Assembly (NCBI GenBank): GCA_002316225.1
Contig: DCDC01000161.1
Coordinates: 1 to 10,982, forward strand
From: Firmicutes bacterium UBA1065
GTDB lineage: Bacteria > Bacillota > Clostridia > Tissierellales > Sedimentibacteraceae
Length of the DNA: 10,982 bases
Direction of reading: 5' to 3'
Shown: positions 1 through 7,163 of the stretch, piece by piece
Position numbering within the stretch: position 1 is the first letter of the stretch
Layout: the number at the start of each line of letters is the position of its first letter
Notes under the pieces: model-generated
The model's input: only the letters and a program-made list of their open reading frames with translations
The model's database searches: none
What the model was told of the DNA's origin: nothing
Position numbers and translations under genes: made by a program

Positions 1-15
1 TGCGCTCAGGATGAC
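1..15. repeat. Right-end fragment of dispersed palindromic repeat
   Basis: GCTCAGGATGAC at 4-15 is identical to the last 12 bases of the complete repeat unit at the other end of the window (10971-10982). The window therefore starts inside the right arm of another copy, and the rest lies outside. It sits just downstream of the regulator gene that is read on the minus strand. The short length leaves some chance of coincidence, but the match is exact and ends at the same base as the full unit. Confidence 0.6.
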
Positions 16-26
16 AACTATGAATT

Positions 27-54
27 AATGACAGCTCATTATAGGGCTGTCATT
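27..54 (-). terminator. Weak terminator-like hairpin after the PucR-type gene
   Basis: AATGACAGC (27-35) and GCTGTCATT (46-54) form a perfect 9-bp stem with a 10-nt loop. The stem overlaps the stop codon of the minus-strand regulator gene at 50-52. Read on the minus strand, it is followed only by TAATTC-type sequence and no real T tract. It may be a weak or factor-assisted terminator, or an mRNA 3'-end stabiliser, rather than a strong intrinsic terminator. Confidence 0.4.
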
Positions 55-1201
55 TTAGTAAGTTCCTTATTTTTAAGGCCAGGGACACCTGCTCGATAAA
101 CTTAAAGTTGTCGTTCTCAAGGTTTAAGAGTCTCTTGGCTTTTGAAATCCTGTATCTTACCGTATTTTCATGCTGGTTTATAACCGCTGCCGCTTTCTTA
201 AAATCCCCGTCACAATTCAAATAAGCCTCTATGGTGTTTATCAATTCATACTTGTCGCTGCTTCCTTCTGCCCCTATCAAGGAATCTATAATATCCGTGT
301 AAAAATCCTTTAAAACCTTTGAATTCTTCAAGGGGTGCAAAATCTTATATACATTGGCATCTTTATAATACACTTTTTCACTGTCCAATATTTGTGATAC
401 TTCATGAGCCAAAACGGCTTGTTTCAAACAATCATTAAAGTATTCCACCTCGGTGAAAACATTGCTTATGCCCACATGGTGGCCGGGAACGAAGTTGCTG
501 AAAACAGGGAGGATTTGGCTGTAATACATATCCAGGGAAGAAATCTTATCAAAGGTTACCAGCAGGAAAATCCCGTTTTTATATATAACCGGCTCTATAT
601 CCCTGATGTTTTTTATATTTGATATAAGTATTTGTTTTCTTGTAGTGTCAAAATTGTCAAGCTTAATATAAAATGCCGCATAATAAGCTTTAAAGTTTTT
701 TATGATTTCATTGGCAACGGAGATGACCAAGTCCTTGCTTGCTTCATATTCCAGGATTTTTTCAAGTTTCATTTCGAAAATTGTTTCTGATTTGTCCGCA
801 AGGATCAATTCCATGGTAGTTTTGATAATATCCGCATAGGGTGTATCAGGATCGATGAAAATAACAGGAAAATTATTTGCGTTGCACAGGTCAACTGCCT
901 TTTGAGGAAGCCTTGTTATATATTCAGTTATGACAAAGGTTCCGGCACATTCGCACTCTATATAGGTTTTTAAAACATCGTAAAGCTCTTCCTCGTCATC
1001 TTTTATAATATAAAAACTGTTGATGAAAAGGTCACCTTTTTTAACCAAACCGCAAAGGGTCTCTTCCCTTATATTTTCAGGCATTGGACAATCAGCAAAA
1101 TTGATTCTTCCTATCTCATTACTCAATCCGCTTTTGCCCGCAACGACTTCCGCATCCTTAAATAAGTCAACCGTAAGCAAGTCTCGTATGGTTACTGGCA
1201 T
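50..1201 (-). CDS. PucR/CdaR-family transcriptional regulator
   Basis: This 383-residue protein has the PucR architecture. The N-terminal PucR domain (about residues 1-125) begins with the typical MPVTIRDLL motif and carries the ITEY and FPVIFID stretches. A diverged middle sensor region (about 150-290) resembles the CdaR GGDEF-like domain. The C-terminal PucR-type helix-turn-helix (about 319-375) contains INTIEAYLNCDGDFKKAA followed by HENTVRYRISKAKRLL. Members of this family are mostly activators of purine, sugar-acid or amino-acid-derivative catabolism and respond to a small-molecule ligand. The ATG at 1201 is preceded by a purine-rich AGGGGG site (1208-1213 on the plus strand as its complement). 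The gene is divergent from the ABC transporter unit and is the only regulator next to it, so control of that unit is the natural inference. The ligand is unknown. The family call is strong; the target assignment is contextual. Confidence 0.9.
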   Translation of the reverse strand: MPVTIRDLLTVDLFKDAEVVAGKSGLSNEIGRINFADCPMPENIREETLCGLVKKGDLFINSFYIIKDDEEELYDVLKTYIECECAGTFVITEYITRLPQKAVDLCNANNFPVIFIDPDTPYADIIKTTMELILADKSETIFEMKLEKILEYEASKDLVISVANEIIKNFKAYYAAFYIKLDNFDTTRKQILISNIKNIRDIEPVIYKNGIFLLVTFDKISSLDMYYSQILPVFSNFVPGHHVGISNVFTEVEYFNDCLKQAVLAHEVSQILDSEKVYYKDANVYKILHPLKNSKVLKDFYTDIIDSLIGAEGSSDKYELINTIEAYLNCDGDFKKAAAVINQHENTVRYRISKAKRLLNLENDNFKFIEQVSLALKIRNLLK

Positions 1202-1213
1202 ATTGAACCCCCT

Positions 1214-1240
1214 AAGTCATATATATTATCAAGTCATATA
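1214..1240. repeat. Two direct copies of AAGTCATATA in the pucR leader
   Basis: AAGTCATATA occurs at 1214-1223 and again at 1231-1240, with start points 17 bp apart. Both copies lie between the candidate start of transcription and the ribosome-binding site of the divergent regulator gene. That position would suit autoregulation. No protein can be assigned to the site from sequence, and in an AT-rich leader some repetition is expected. Confidence 0.45.
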
Positions 1241-1255
1241 ATGTTATAATGCCTT

Positions 1256-1284
1256 ATTTTACTACATCCTCTTTAAAATTTCCA
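1256..1284 (-). promoter_or_regulatory. Candidate sigma-A promoter of the PucR-type gene
   Basis: On the minus strand TGGAAA (complement of 1279-1284) lies 17 bases before TAAAAT (complement of 1256-1261). These match 4 of 6 and 5 of 6 consensus bases. Transcription would begin near 1249 and give a leader of about 48 nt that contains the ribosome-binding site. The surrounding DNA is very AT-rich, so chance matches are likely and the call is tentative. Confidence 0.35.
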
Positions 1285-1408
1285 GAGAATTTAGAAATAA
1301 TACAAAAAAATAAATAAAATTTTATAAAAATTACAAAGACAAAAATTAAATTATCATATAAAATATGAAAAATATTATTTCGACATAAGGTGCCAATGGT
1401 GAAATTTA

Positions 1409-1437
1409 TTGAAATTGCACAATACTGTCCTTATGTT
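1409..1437 (+). promoter_or_regulatory. Candidate promoter of the ABC transporter unit
   Basis: TTGAAA (1409-1414) is followed after 17 bases by TATGTT (1432-1437), matching 5 of 6 and 4 of 6 consensus positions. The element is flanked and partly overlapped by the dyad ACATAAGG/CCTTATGT, whose right arm covers the -10. It would give a leader of about 180 nt before the lipoprotein gene. The call is tentative because other AT-rich candidates exist in the region, including one at 1588-1617. Confidence 0.3.
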
Positions 1438-1527
1438 AAAAACTTTATTTTGAATCTGTCTATCTCTTGCACTACATTCCCTTTAGTCGGCCCATTAGTA
1501 TTACAATGTATAAAAATACATCAAATT

Positions 1528-1545
1528 CAAAAATGTACATTTTTG
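1528..1545. promoter_or_regulatory. Perfect 18-bp palindrome, candidate operator
   Basis: CAAAAATGTACATTTTTG is a perfect palindrome with no central spacer. It lies about 80 nt upstream of the binding-protein start codon and within the divergent region controlled presumably by the PucR-type protein. Immediately upstream is a second ATGTAT/ATACAT dyad with the same ATGTA core. A dimeric helix-turn-helix protein binding here is plausible. Which protein does so is inference. Confidence 0.5.
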
Positions 1546-1627
1546 TGTTAGCCGAAGGAATAATTCAAATTAAAGAAGTTCTTCGGTTTGACCTGAATAA
1601 AAAAATAAATTTATAATTGGAGGAAGT

Positions 1628-3208
1628 ATGAAAAAGAAAGTAGCTTTAATTCTGGTATTATTAATGATTTTGGCCGCTGTGACGGCATGCGGCAGTAAAG
1701 ATACACCTGCCCAGCAGCCTGATGCGTCAGGTCAAATGGATGTATTGTACTATGCATATAACTCGATTCCGGTTCTTAATTGGGATCCAAGCATTGAATT
1801 TTCAAACGGTATCATTGTAATGAACAATATTTATGAACAGCTATTGAGATTCAATGCTGCAACCAAGGAATATGAAAAAGTTCTGGCTACCGATTACAGC
1901 AAGAGCGAAGACGGTCTTGTGTGGACCTTTAAACTGAGAGAAGGTGTTAAATTCCACGACGGGACTCCCTTCAATGCGGAGGCTGTAAAGTATTCGATTG
2001 AAAGAACCAGAGAAATCGGACAAGGTGCAGCCTTCATCTGGGATGCGGTTGAAGAAATAAAAATTCTTGATGACTATACGGTTGAATTTGTTTTAAGCTA
2101 CCCGGCTCCTCTTGACATAATAGCAAGCTGTCCCTATGCAGCCTTTATGATGTCCCCGTCCCTGGAAGACCAGCCTGATGACTGGTTTGAACAAGGGAAT
2201 GCCAACGGTACCGGCCCCTATAAGCTTCAACAGACGACCATGGGGGATGAAGTTATCCTTACCCGCAATGAAGACTACTGGGGAGGCTGGGGAGATAAAT
2301 ATTTTGAAAAGGTAATAATTAAGAAAGTAACCGAGACATCTTCCAGAAGACAGATGATTGAAACAGGAGAAGCTGATATTACAACCGAACTTCCGGCAGA
2401 AGACATAGAAGCCTTAAAATCTTCCGGAAACGTTGTAGTTGAGGTTGTACCCTCCTTTACCAACCTGATGGCATTTTTCAATACCCAGAAGGCACCCCTC
2501 AATGATGTAAGGGTAAGAAAGGCCCTTTCATATGCTATGCCCTATGATGATGTTGTTGAACATGCCATGGGCGGATACGCTAAACAGTCCATCGGGGCAA
2601 TTCCTGAAGGAATGTGGGGTCATTCCAAGGACTTGTACCAATACAAGCATGATTTGGATAAGGCTAAGGAGCTCCTGAATGAAGCCGGAATAAAAGAAGG
2701 AGAACTTAAGCTTCTTTTGACTTACATGTCCGGTGACGAGGCTGAAAAGAAAATGGCTGAGTTATACAAGGCAGAATTGTCAAAAATCGGTGTAGAGCTT
2801 GAAATCAGGGCAATGCCCTGGGAGAGCCAGTGGGATATGGCTATGGGGACGGATCCCTCATCCCAGCAGGACATCTTTGTGATGTATTGGTGGAATGACC
2901 TGGCAACTCCTTATTCATACCTATATTCCCTCTTCCATACCGAAGATTCAACCCTATTTAATTTATCATACTATAAGAATCCAGAATATGATGCTTTGAT
3001 TGACGGTGCCCATGAAAACTCAGCCGTTGATATAGAAGAAGCAGAAAGAGGTTTTATAGCTGCCCAGGAAATCCTCTTAGAGGATGCTCCCGCCATCTTC
3101 ATATATGACAAGAATACTGTATGGATTAAGTCTCCTTCCCTTAAGGGCCATGTAGACAATCCTTCTTATCCCTATGTTGTATTCTTCAATAAATTGTACA
3201 GAGAATGA
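1628..3208 (+). CDS. ABC transporter substrate-binding lipoprotein (family 5, peptide/nickel type)
   Basis: The 526-residue product starts with a lipoprotein signal peptide: basic MKKK, a hydrophobic core, then a lipobox ending in VTAC with the lipidated cysteine at residue 21. This places it on the outer face of the cytoplasmic membrane. The SBP_bac_5 signature is clear around residues 95-128 (WTFKLREGVKFHDGTPFN followed by AEAVKYSIERT). Length and fold signature match DppA/OppA/NikA-type receptors, which bind peptides, opines, heterocycles or metal chelates. The ATG at 1628 has GGAGGAAG (1619-1626) just before it, a close but workable spacing. It heads a unit with both permeases and both ATPases, so the importer is complete. 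The ligand cannot be read from the sequence. The family is certain; peptide as substrate is only the default guess. Confidence 0.95.
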   Translation: MKKKVALILVLLMILAAVTACGSKDTPAQQPDASGQMDVLYYAYNSIPVLNWDPSIEFSNGIIVMNNIYEQLLRFNAATKEYEKVLATDYSKSEDGLVWTFKLREGVKFHDGTPFNAEAVKYSIERTREIGQGAAFIWDAVEEIKILDDYTVEFVLSYPAPLDIIASCPYAAFMMSPSLEDQPDDWFEQGNANGTGPYKLQQTTMGDEVILTRNEDYWGGWGDKYFEKVIIKKVTETSSRRQMIETGEADITTELPAEDIEALKSSGNVVVEVVPSFTNLMAFFNTQKAPLNDVRVRKALSYAMPYDDVVEHAMGGYAKQSIGAIPEGMWGHSKDLYQYKHDLDKAKELLNEAGIKEGELKLLLTYMSGDEAEKKMAELYKAELSKIGVELEIRAMPWESQWDMAMGTDPSSQQDIFVMYWWNDLATPYSYLYSLFHTEDSTLFNLSYYKNPEYDALIDGAHENSAVDIEEAERGFIAAQEILLEDAPAIFIYDKNTVWIKSPSLKGHVDNPSYPYVVFFNKLYRE

Positions 3209-3230
3209 TGATTATATCTTGATTGAATCC

Positions 3231-3252
3231 GGGAAAGCAGCAATGCTTTCCC
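3231..3252 (+). other. Intra-operon hairpin with GCAA tetraloop
   Basis: GGGAAAGCA (3231-3239) and TGCTTTCCC (3244-3252) form a perfect 9-bp stem closed by GCAA, a GNRA-type tetraloop. There is no T tract after it, so it is not a standard intrinsic terminator. It fills the only sizeable gap inside the unit, right after the binding-protein gene. In many ABC operons such hairpins protect the 3' end of the receptor mRNA and let the receptor be made in excess over the membrane parts. That role here is inferred. Confidence 0.6.
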
Positions 3253-3260
3253 TAAGATTT

Positions 3261-3266
3261 GGAGGT
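3261..3266 (+). promoter_or_regulatory. Ribosome-binding site fixing a TTG start
   Basis: GGAGGT lies 8 bases before TTG at 3275-3277. It fixes the permease start at this TTG, giving MKKYIFKRIL, a typical DppB-like N-terminus. No ATG lies at a suitable distance. Confidence 0.8.
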
Positions 3267-3274
3267 AGCTGAAT

Positions 3275-4285
3275 TTGAAAAAATATATTTTCAAGCGTAT
3301 ATTATTAGGCTTGCTGGTTTTAGCAGGGGTAGTCACGATAACCTTTTTCCTTACAAGGGTCTTGCCATCCAATCCTGCAGCCCAGTGGGTGGGTCCAAGA
3401 GCAACCCCTGAGCAGATTGCGGCAGCCATCAAAACCCTTGGCCTTGATAAACCCCTCATAGTCCAGTATAAAACCTATGTTCTAAACCTGCTCAAGGGAG
3501 ATTTGGGAGTGTCCTTAAGGTCAAAACAACCGGTTCTAACCGAGCTCAAGACCTATGTGCCACCTACCCTGGAATTGGTTTTGATATCAACGGTATTTGC
3601 CGTAATTATAGGGATACCCTTAGGGCTTTACTCTGCCAAGAAAAAAGACAAGCTTTTGGACCACTTTTGCAGGTTCTTTTCCGTAGGGGCGGTTTCCTTG
3701 CCTACCTTTTGGGTGGCTCTGTTTTTACAGCTCATCTTTTACAGGTGGCTTCAACTCCTGCCCCTTGGCGGACAATTGGACGCAAAACTCAAGCTCATGT
3801 ATGAAGTTCCCAAAATTACCGGCATGCTTACCTTTGATACCTTGATTACCGGTAATATGACTTTGTTTGTCGATGCCTTGAAGCATATAATCCTTCCCGG
3901 AATCACCATATCCCTGTACCCCATAGGACTGGTGGCAAGAATGACCCGGTCGGCCCTTCTGGAAATATTGGGGGAGGACTACATAAAGGCTGCAAAATCT
4001 TACGGCTTAAAGGATAACTTAATCCTGTGGAAGTATGCCTTGAAAAACTCCCTGGGAACAACGGCTACGGTCTTGGCCTTGTCCGTTGGCTACACCCTGG
4101 TCGATACATTTTTGGTGGAAGCAATATTCAACTGGCCGGGTGTTGGAAATTATATTTCCACTGCGGTTATGTCTATGGATTATCCCGCAATAATCGGGGT
4201 TACCCTGCTGTCGGCATCTTCCTATGTAATACTGAACTTAATTGCCGATATTATCATTGCGGTTGACCCGAGAGTAAGGACCTAG
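3275..4285 (+). CDS. ABC transporter permease, DppB/OppB type
   Basis: The 336-residue integral membrane protein has the DppB layout. A first membrane segment at about residues 7-27 precedes an extracytoplasmic loop with the conserved RVLPSNPA and GDLGVS blocks. The transmembrane core follows from about residue 97. The ATPase-contacting EAA loop is at about 234-260 (EDYIKAAKSYGLKDNL), and the conserved ending is IADIIIAVDPRVR. It forms half of the membrane channel and pairs with the next gene product. Translation starts at TTG with a strong ribosome-binding site. It is 66 nt after the receptor gene, and the following gene begins 8 nt after its stop, with the stop codon inside that gene's ribosome-binding site. 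The rare start codon may slightly lower its translation. The family assignment is secure; the substrate is unknown. Confidence 0.95.
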   Translation: MKKYIFKRILLGLLVLAGVVTITFFLTRVLPSNPAAQWVGPRATPEQIAAAIKTLGLDKPLIVQYKTYVLNLLKGDLGVSLRSKQPVLTELKTYVPPTLELVLISTVFAVIIGIPLGLYSAKKKDKLLDHFCRFFSVGAVSLPTFWVALFLQLIFYRWLQLLPLGGQLDAKLKLMYEVPKITGMLTFDTLITGNMTLFVDALKHIILPGITISLYPIGLVARMTRSALLEILGEDYIKAAKSYGLKDNLILWKYALKNSLGTTATVLALSVGYTLVDTFLVEAIFNWPGVGNYISTAVMSMDYPAIIGVTLLSASSYVILNLIADIIIAVDPRVRT

Positions 4286-4293
4286 GAGGTAGT

Positions 4294-5184
4294 ATGAACA
4301 CTTATAACAGTTGGAAAAAAATAAAATCAAAATATGCCCAGCTTAGACTGAATATATATTTGCTGAAGAAGAACACCCTGACCAAATGGGCCTTGTACGG
4401 AGTTGTTCTCCTCACCTTAATAGCACTTATAGTACCCATAATCCTGCCTGAGGATGTTCATGTAACCCAGGATGCCAATCCCCGGGATAAGCTTCTTCCC
4501 CCTTCATCGGACCATTTATTCGGTACTGATGAGCTTGGAAGAGATATATTTAAACGTGTCCTCTTAGGTACCAACATATCCTTAAGAACTGCGGTACTGG
4601 CAGTAGGGGCTGCCATTCTCATCGGAGTTCCAATCGGGGCTGTGGCAGGATATTACGGTGGCTTCACAGATGAATTATTGATGCGGTTAACTGATATATT
4701 TTTGGGATTTCCCCCCTTGTTGCTGGCAATAGTAATAGCGGCATTTCTGGGACCCGATTTAAACAATGCAACCCTGGCCATAGCCTTGTCCTGGTGGCCC
4801 TGGTACACCCGTATAGTAAGGGGGCAGGCGGTTTCCTTGACCGAAAGGCCCTTCGTGAAAGCTGCCCAGGCCATGGGAACTCCCTCGGCAAGAATAATTC
4901 TAAAACATATAATACCTAACTGCATAGCGCCGGTAATAGTCCAGGCATCCATGGACATTGGAGGGGTAATACTTACGATTGCAGCCATAAGCTTCTTAGG
5001 GCTTGGGGCTCAACCGCCCACTCCGGAATGGGGACTTATGGTTTCCACAAGCAGGAACTATTTCCTGAATGCCTGGTGGTACAGCATATTCCCGGGCCTT
5101 GCCATATTCTTTACGGTACTCATATTCAACTTGCTGGGGGATGGGTTGAGAGAAATCTTAGACCCTAAAACCAGGAAGAATTAG
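4294..5184 (+). CDS. ABC transporter permease, DppC/OppC type
   Basis: This 296-residue permease has the DppC-specific layout. A cytoplasmic N-terminus precedes the first membrane segment at about residues 31-51. Next comes the hallmark block DHLFGTDELGRDIFKRVLLG at 73-92 and a core of further membrane segments. The EAA loop is at about 187-209 (FVKAAQAMGTPSARIILKHI), followed by ISFLGLGAQPPTPEWG at 232-247. It is the second half of the heterodimeric channel. ATG at 4294 is preceded by AGGAGGT (4284-4290), which overlaps the stop codon of the previous gene and suggests translational coupling. The next gene starts 11 nt after its stop. All family landmarks are present, with no sign of truncation. 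Confidence 0.95.
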   Translation: MNTYNSWKKIKSKYAQLRLNIYLLKKNTLTKWALYGVVLLTLIALIVPIILPEDVHVTQDANPRDKLLPPSSDHLFGTDELGRDIFKRVLLGTNISLRTAVLAVGAAILIGVPIGAVAGYYGGFTDELLMRLTDIFLGFPPLLLAIVIAAFLGPDLNNATLAIALSWWPWYTRIVRGQAVSLTERPFVKAAQAMGTPSARIILKHIIPNCIAPVIVQASMDIGGVILTIAAISFLGLGAQPPTPEWGLMVSTSRNYFLNAWWYSIFPGLAIFFTVLIFNLLGDGLREILDPKTRKN

Positions 5185-5195
5185 GAGGTAGGCTG

Positions 5196-6176
5196 ATGAC
5201 AGAATCTAAAGTACCATACCTTCATATCAAGGATTTGAAGGTAAACTTTAAAACCCATGAAGGAACCAAGAAAATCCTTGATATAGATGAAATAAAAATA
5301 GATAAGGGCCAGGCATACGGCATAATCGGCGAAAGCGGCACAGGGAAGACAGTCTTGGCTTTGACCATCCTGAAACTTTTGGAGATGCCTCCGGGAGAAA
5401 TAGCAAGCGGCCGGATACTACTTGATGGGGATGATTTATTGAAAAAGACTGACAAGCAAATGGAGAGGGAAGTCAGGGGCAAGAAAATATCTATGATCTT
5501 CCAGGACCCCATGTCTACTTTAAATCCCGTTTATACCGTTGGCGACCAGCTGATTAATGTTCTAGTCAAGAATCAAAACTTGAAAAAGAAGGAAGCTAAG
5601 GTTAAAGCTTTGGAAATGCTGAAATTAGTTGACCTTCCTGACCCGGAAAGATGCATGGACAAGTATCCTCACGAACTTTCGGGAGGCCAGAGGCAAAGGG
5701 TTATCATAGCTCTTGCCTTAAGCTGCGGGGCTGAATTCATAATAGCTGACGAACCTACAAGGAATCTGGATGTAACCATCCAGGCCGGTATATTGAAGCT
5801 CATAAAAAACTTGCAGCGGACCCTGAATGTAACCGTATTGTTCATTGCCAACAACCCGGGGCTCATATCATCAACCTGTGACAATGCGGCAGTCCTGTAT
5901 AAGGGTGAGATCGTGGAACAGGGTAATACAAGGGAAGTTTTAAAAAATCCCAAGCATCCCTATACCTTTGTTCTCCTGAATGCTATACCCAAGTCAAAGA
6001 ATGAAAAAATCAATTTAAGCAGGATTGCCATTACAGATGTGGAAGAAAACCTTGATGGGGCATGTATATATTACAATAAATGTATTAAAAAGACAGATGA
6101 CTGCAAGACACTTCAAAAAAATATAAAAATAAGCGAAACTCATACAGTTAAATGCTGCTTAGCCGAAGAGAATTAG
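5196..6176 (+). CDS. ABC transporter ATPase, DppD/OppD type, with degenerate H-loop
   Basis: The 326-residue nucleotide-binding subunit has Walker A GESGTGKT (45-52), a Q-loop IFQDP with Q103, signature LSGGQ (161-165) and Walker B FIIADEP (catalytic Glu186). The usual FITHDLG switch block reads FIANNPG (216-222), so the H-loop histidine is Asn219 and the next Asp is Asn220. The D-loop region is PTRNLDV instead of the usual PTTALDV. The C-terminal oligopeptide-type tail keeps four spaced cysteines (C290, C296, C303, C320), matching the proposed iron-sulfur site of DppD/DppF proteins. It presumably pairs with the next ATPase, which has an intact histidine, so the dimer would hydrolyse ATP asymmetrically. 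That consequence is inference; the residues are read directly. ATG at 5196 follows AGGAGGT at 5183-5189. Confidence 0.93.
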   Translation: MTESKVPYLHIKDLKVNFKTHEGTKKILDIDEIKIDKGQAYGIIGESGTGKTVLALTILKLLEMPPGEIASGRILLDGDDLLKKTDKQMEREVRGKKISMIFQDPMSTLNPVYTVGDQLINVLVKNQNLKKKEAKVKALEMLKLVDLPDPERCMDKYPHELSGGQRQRVIIALALSCGAEFIIADEPTRNLDVTIQAGILKLIKNLQRTLNVTVLFIANNPGLISSTCDNAAVLYKGEIVEQGNTREVLKNPKHPYTFVLLNAIPKSKNEKINLSRIAITDVEENLDGACIYYNKCIKKTDDCKTLQKNIKISETHTVKCCLAEEN

Positions 6177-6185
6177 GAGGGTATT

Positions 6186-7151
6186 ATGGCAGAAAATATT
6201 TTGGAAATTAAAAACTTAAAAAAATACTTTCCCGTTAAAGGTCAAAATACAGAGTTTGTCAAGGCTGTAGACGGGGTTTCGCTGAATATTAAAAGAGGTG
6301 AAGTCTTAGGCCTGGTAGGAGAATCGGGATGCGGCAAATCAACCCTTGTAAATACGGTTTTATGTTTGACCCAGCCCACGGAAGGAGAAGTAATATTTGA
6401 CGGCAAAAACATGTTTTCCCTGTCCAAAAAGGAAATGAGGGAAACAAGAAAAGACATCCAGATAGTTTTCCAGGACCCCTTCTGGTCCTTGAACCCCAGG
6501 ATGATTGTCAAGGACATAGTGGCAGAACCCTTAAGTGTTCAAACCAAAATGAACTCATCCGAAATAAGCAAGAAAGTAGAAGAGCTTTTGGAAATGGTTG
6601 GTCTGCCCAGGGAAGGGGCTTATAAATACCCCCATGAGTTCAGCGGCGGCCAAAGACAGCGAATAGCCATAGCAAGGGCCTTGTCTTTAATGCCCAAATT
6701 GGTTGTCCTGGATGAGCCCACATCATCCATAGATGTGGTTTCACAGGCCCAAATCCTTAGCTTGATAAATGACCTGAAGGAAAAATTCAATCTGACCTAT
6801 ATAGTCATATCCCATGATTTGGGTGTTGTTAGCTACATGTCGGATAAGATCGCTGTCATGTATTTGGGGAAATTAGTTGAATATGGGGAAACAGACTTGA
6901 TTTTCAACAAGCCCATGCATCCATATACGGAAGCCTTGTTTGCTGCCATACCTGATATTGACACGGATATTGACAACATCAAGACCCTTGAAGGAAATGT
7001 GCCCAGTTCAATCAATCCTCCACCGGGATGCAAATTCCATACACGTTGTCAATTTGCAAAGGAAATTTGTTCAAGAACCGAACCTGAAACCGTGATTCTT
7101 GATGACGGCAGGACAATTGCCTGCCATAAAATCAATAATACAAATTTTTAA
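6186..7151 (+). CDS. ABC transporter ATPase, DppF/OppF type
   Basis: This 321-residue ATPase subunit carries the full catalytic set: Walker A GESGCGKS (45-52), Q-loop Gln96, signature FSGGQ (152-156, with Phe for the usual Leu), Walker B VVLDEP (Glu177), D-loop SSID and switch histidine His210 in ISHDLG. The C-terminal oligo_HPY region holds C282, C288, C295 and C313 in a CX5CX6CX17C pattern, as in family members with a proposed [4Fe-4S] cluster. It probably supplies the fully competent half of the ATPase dimer, since its partner lacks the histidine. ATG at 6186 has AGGAGGG (6175-6181), overlapping the previous stop, and the next gene follows after 12 nt. Confidence in the family is very high. 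Confidence 0.96.
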   Translation: MAENILEIKNLKKYFPVKGQNTEFVKAVDGVSLNIKRGEVLGLVGESGCGKSTLVNTVLCLTQPTEGEVIFDGKNMFSLSKKEMRETRKDIQIVFQDPFWSLNPRMIVKDIVAEPLSVQTKMNSSEISKKVEELLEMVGLPREGAYKYPHEFSGGQRQRIAIARALSLMPKLVVLDEPTSSIDVVSQAQILSLINDLKEKFNLTYIVISHDLGVVSYMSDKIAVMYLGKLVEYGETDLIFNKPMHPYTEALFAAIPDIDTDIDNIKTLEGNVPSSINPPPGCKFHTRCQFAKEICSRTEPETVILDDGRTIACHKINNTNF

Positions 7152-7163
7152 TAGGAGAGTAGG

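Larger units (their letters stand above)
1202..1627. promoter_or_regulatory. Divergent intergenic control region
   Basis: This 426-nt gene-free stretch separates the regulator from the binding-protein gene and must hold both promoters. It contains the leader repeats at 1214-1240 and a strongly AT-rich core at about 1271-1380. It also holds an 8-bp dyad ACATAAGG (1383-1390)/CCTTATGT (1429-1436), the dyad ATGTAT (1506-1511)/ATACAT (1516-1521), the 18-bp palindrome at 1528-1545, and a CCGAAG (1552-1557)/CTTCGG (1581-1586) dyad. I see no conserved small gene, tRNA or recognisable riboswitch in it. The leader dyads do not form a terminator followed by a T tract. Confidence 0.7.

Noticed and set aside
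404..622. Plus-strand open frame opposite the PucR-type gene
   Set aside because: It lies wholly antisense to a clear family gene, has no ribosome-binding site, and its product has no recognisable domain.
1381..1480. Possible sigma-54 promoter (GGTGCC and TTGCAC blocks)
   Set aside because: The spacing and the conserved GG/GC pair do not fit the -24/-12 consensus.
1549..1590. CCGAAG/CTTCGG hairpin as a riboswitch or attenuator
   Set aside because: The stem is only 6 bp plus a bulge around a long AT-rich loop. It has no T tract and no conserved aptamer motifs that I recognise.
4027..4266. Alternative-frame open frame inside the DppB-type gene
   Set aside because: It is a shadow of the permease coding sequence, with no start signal or domain.
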